Shown here one piece after another: positions 62,101-64,000 of a stretch of 64,000 bases of DNA (position 1 is its first letter; the number at the start of each line of letters is the position of its first letter). This DNA comes from Syngnathus acus (taxonomy: Eukaryota; Chordata; Actinopteri; Syngnathiformes; Syngnathidae), in NCBI RefSeq assembly GCF_901709675.1, contig NC_051106.1, forward strand, positions 5,278,001 through 5,342,000, in the 5' to 3' direction. The position numbers and the translations under genes were made by a program. The notes beneath the pieces were generated by a model. The model searched no databases, had not been told where the DNA came from, and was given only the letters and a program-made list of their open reading frames with translations.

Positions 62101-62439
62101 GTATATTACATTTAAAGCACCGCTGTCTTAATGATTATTTATGATGAATGGTTTTGGGCCACGCTGTGCTTAGCTGTTAAGGGCTAAAACGGAGATGGTA
62201 CACACACCCACTGGATCCACAGCAATTACTTTGAGACCGATCAGAGGGTGTCGGCGTAATGACCCGTTTCTCGGATTCTAGTCCGTCTTTCTTTTTTTTT
62301 TTTTTCCTTTCCCCCATTGCTCTGTTCCTCGTCCCGCCAGGTCTGGCCTTGCGAATGAAGGGGGAAAAAAATAAAGACGAATGCGACTGTCGTGGTCCGA
62401 CTTAGGGCTCACATGTGGCTCCCTTGCTTTAGCGAGTAC
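59184..62439. other. Non-coding stretch, no gene seen
   Basis: It holds an A/T-only-like tract at about 60360-60445, a POU octamer ATGCAAAT at 60982 and a 14-T run at 62292-62305. The part 60760-61010 is free of simple repeats, of mixed composition, and contains the octamer, so it could be regulatory. No gene or mobile element is recognised. Confidence 0.45.
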
Positions 62440-62590
62440 AATTACACACTAAGTTTGATCGGCCCTGATAGACAAAACAGCAGGGGCTCATAAATATGGA
62501 TAGGGAGTCTGAGAAAATAAATTAACAGGGCCTGGCCTCTCGGCTGCCCCACTTAGACTGTCAATTACGGACCTGACAGGAGCCCCGTGA
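62440..62590. promoter_or_regulatory. Possible non-coding regulatory element
   Basis: The stretch mixes ATAAATATGG, AAATAAATTAAC, TGTCAATTACGG and CCTGACAGG with G+C-richer blocks and contains no simple repeat. TGACAG is the TALE (MEIS/TGIF) core and CAATTA a homeodomain core. It has the texture of a conserved element, but I cannot test conservation. Confidence 0.2.
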
Positions 62591-64000
62591 AAGAGCCACA
62601 CAAGGATGGCACATACACACTCACGCACGCACGCACTGAGTCATTAAAGTGTGCATCGGAGACCATTGGGAAGCCATACAGCAGTCACCTGCTTCATTAT
62701 CAGCAGGCAGAGTTCATGTTTTATGACATGTATCAAGAGCTTAGTGCAGCCGAGCTGCTGCAAAACATCCAATGCAAAGCTTGTAAAAATTCACAGTTTG
62801 AGTTGTATGGAAATTTAAAACAATAAAATAAGAGTCAAGTGGCAAAATGGCGACAACAAAGATCAGGGCTTCGCAATGAGGGTCACAATTTATTCTGTTT
62901 AATTTGAATAAACAGTGACAGTGAATTGCATTATGCATTCCAAAAGAGATTAACATATTAGGAGGGCAACGAGCGGAAGGACAAACGGGTAAAGACTACG
63001 AGTGCCCTTTTTGGACCATGTTGACGGCGCACATGCTTTGGGGATTCATGTTCCATGTGAAAGGTTCAACCATGCAGGTTTGATCACCTCATAAACTCTG
63101 CACAGCCAATTTACAAGGATTTGCGGACAAAACAAGCATAAATTGAGGAGATGAAATAATTTGATGCACAGTTGCCCTTGGCTGTGATTGCTTATGTACT
63201 TGATAATATCATCTATTTACTGGCACTTTAACCTCACGGATGCAATGGTGCATGTTTTGGTATAGTTTTCTTTTGATGATGTTGGTATTTCAACAAGTAA
63301 CTCTGCCTGTGGTTGCCATGGAAATAAGAAAAAAAAAAAAAAAGACGCGCTTGCCATTGGCGTAGGGAAGGAGGCCACACCCTCGAATAGGCTAATTTCA
63401 GCAGGGCTTGAAAAAGAGAGTTAAGTGTGTGGTAAATATTGTCGTACTTGATTTGGACAAGAGCATGTTCCGTAATATTTTTAATGTCACTGTTCTTTTG
63501 GCCCGCCTGTGTAATCTGCCAATAGAAATAAAAGATTCAAGATTCAAGAGTTTTTTATTTTATTTTTAAAAGCTTTAAAGGGATGGATTGAAAAGCTAGA
63601 ATGGCCTGCCAATTCCCTACGATCATTAACTCATTGATAATTTTGACAGTAAATTATGCATAAGTAACAGCCTGACATTTTTTGGGCAATTTCCCCGTGA
63701 GCCATCACATTGTTTGGCTGTAAAAATAACACATTCGGAATGACACATCATTGCTGTTCTTTATATCAGATTTAGAACTTCGAAAAATGGTGGAAGATAA
63801 GGATTTTGATGATGTGTACAGTATTGATCGCGCCACCTCACATAAGTTGCCATAACAGTATCTTATTGATCAGAATCATTGATGGTATACATGAGGTTTG
63901 TCTGCCCTGTGGACAAATTCAATTTTATTGATGTGGGGATGTTGGGACTATCAAGTGCATACCAAACACTACTGCATCTTTATTAATCTTTTTTGTATGC
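62591..64000. other. Non-coding stretch, no gene seen
   Basis: It holds a 15-A run at 63329-63343 and short open frames. At 63534-63547 GATTCAA is tandemly repeated directly after AATAAAA. This resembles the 3' tail of some fish retroposons, but no body can be assigned upstream. Confidence 0.45.
63329..63343. repeat. Poly-A tract (15 A)
   Basis: An uninterrupted 15-A run. No retroposon body is recognised upstream. Confidence 0.9.

Noticed and set aside
1-64000. CRISPR array, bacterial operons, phage or plasmid functions
   Set aside because: There are no regularly spaced short repeats with unique spacers and no dense gene-on-gene layout. The repeats and SINE show vertebrate nuclear DNA.
1-64000. 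Well-known microRNA genes
   Set aside because: I looked for the mature sequences of several conserved vertebrate microRNAs from memory (for example let-7, miR-9, miR-124 and miR-218) and saw none. Unfamiliar hairpins were not folded.

Overview
The window looks like vertebrate nuclear DNA, most likely from a percomorph teleost fish. The evidence is a tRNA-headed fish-type SINE (32301-32658), four copies of a fish-type MITE with TA target sites, simple-sequence tracts throughout, and no dense coding sequence. A syngnathid-like origin is possible from the look of the SINE, but that is an impression from memory and not a determination.

I could not identify any protein-coding gene, tRNA gene, rRNA gene or known microRNA. 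The open reading frames present (up to about 160 codons) have the lengths expected by chance, often overlap open frames on the other strand, and carry no domain I recognise. The simplest reading is a gene desert or the interior of a very large intron. Four stretches resemble exons because splice-type signals flank an open frame: 2285-2505, 10258-10383, 48297-48386 and 54383-54580. The best is 10258-10383. All four are weak hypotheses.

Layout. 1-5 kb: non-coding DNA with homopolymers and a possible last exon. 5.37 kb: truncated MITE. 9.48-9.63 kb: 52-bp minisatellite. 10.26-10.38 kb: best exon candidate. 10.95-11.15 kb: AT-repeat tract. 12.76-13.0 kb: duplicated segment flanking a TAA tract. 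13-24.5 kb: nothing identified. 24.58-24.71 kb: ATCC microsatellite. 26.2 kb: possible DNA-transposon remnant. 27.6-27.9 kb and 33.9-34.2 kb: two MITEs of one subfamily in opposite orientation, the second longer by exactly one internal 65-bp duplication. 32.3-32.7 kb: SINE with a target-site duplication. 37.0-37.3 kb: decayed array of about 60-bp units. 42.7-42.8 kb: MITE of the second subfamily. 56.1 kb: end of a hAT-like element. The rest is unassigned.

The regulatory signal that stands out is the POU octamer (ATTTGCAT/ATGCAAAT). I counted it 14 times by eye, against roughly 4 expected for DNA of about 60% A+T. Local clusters of homeodomain-type TAATTA/ATTA words also occur, most clearly at 52.85-53.03 kb. 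This fits a regulatory desert beside a developmental gene, but conservation cannot be tested from one sequence. I did not find a convincing undescribed system. The most concrete new observations are the MITE length variant, the decayed 60-bp array and the octamer excess.
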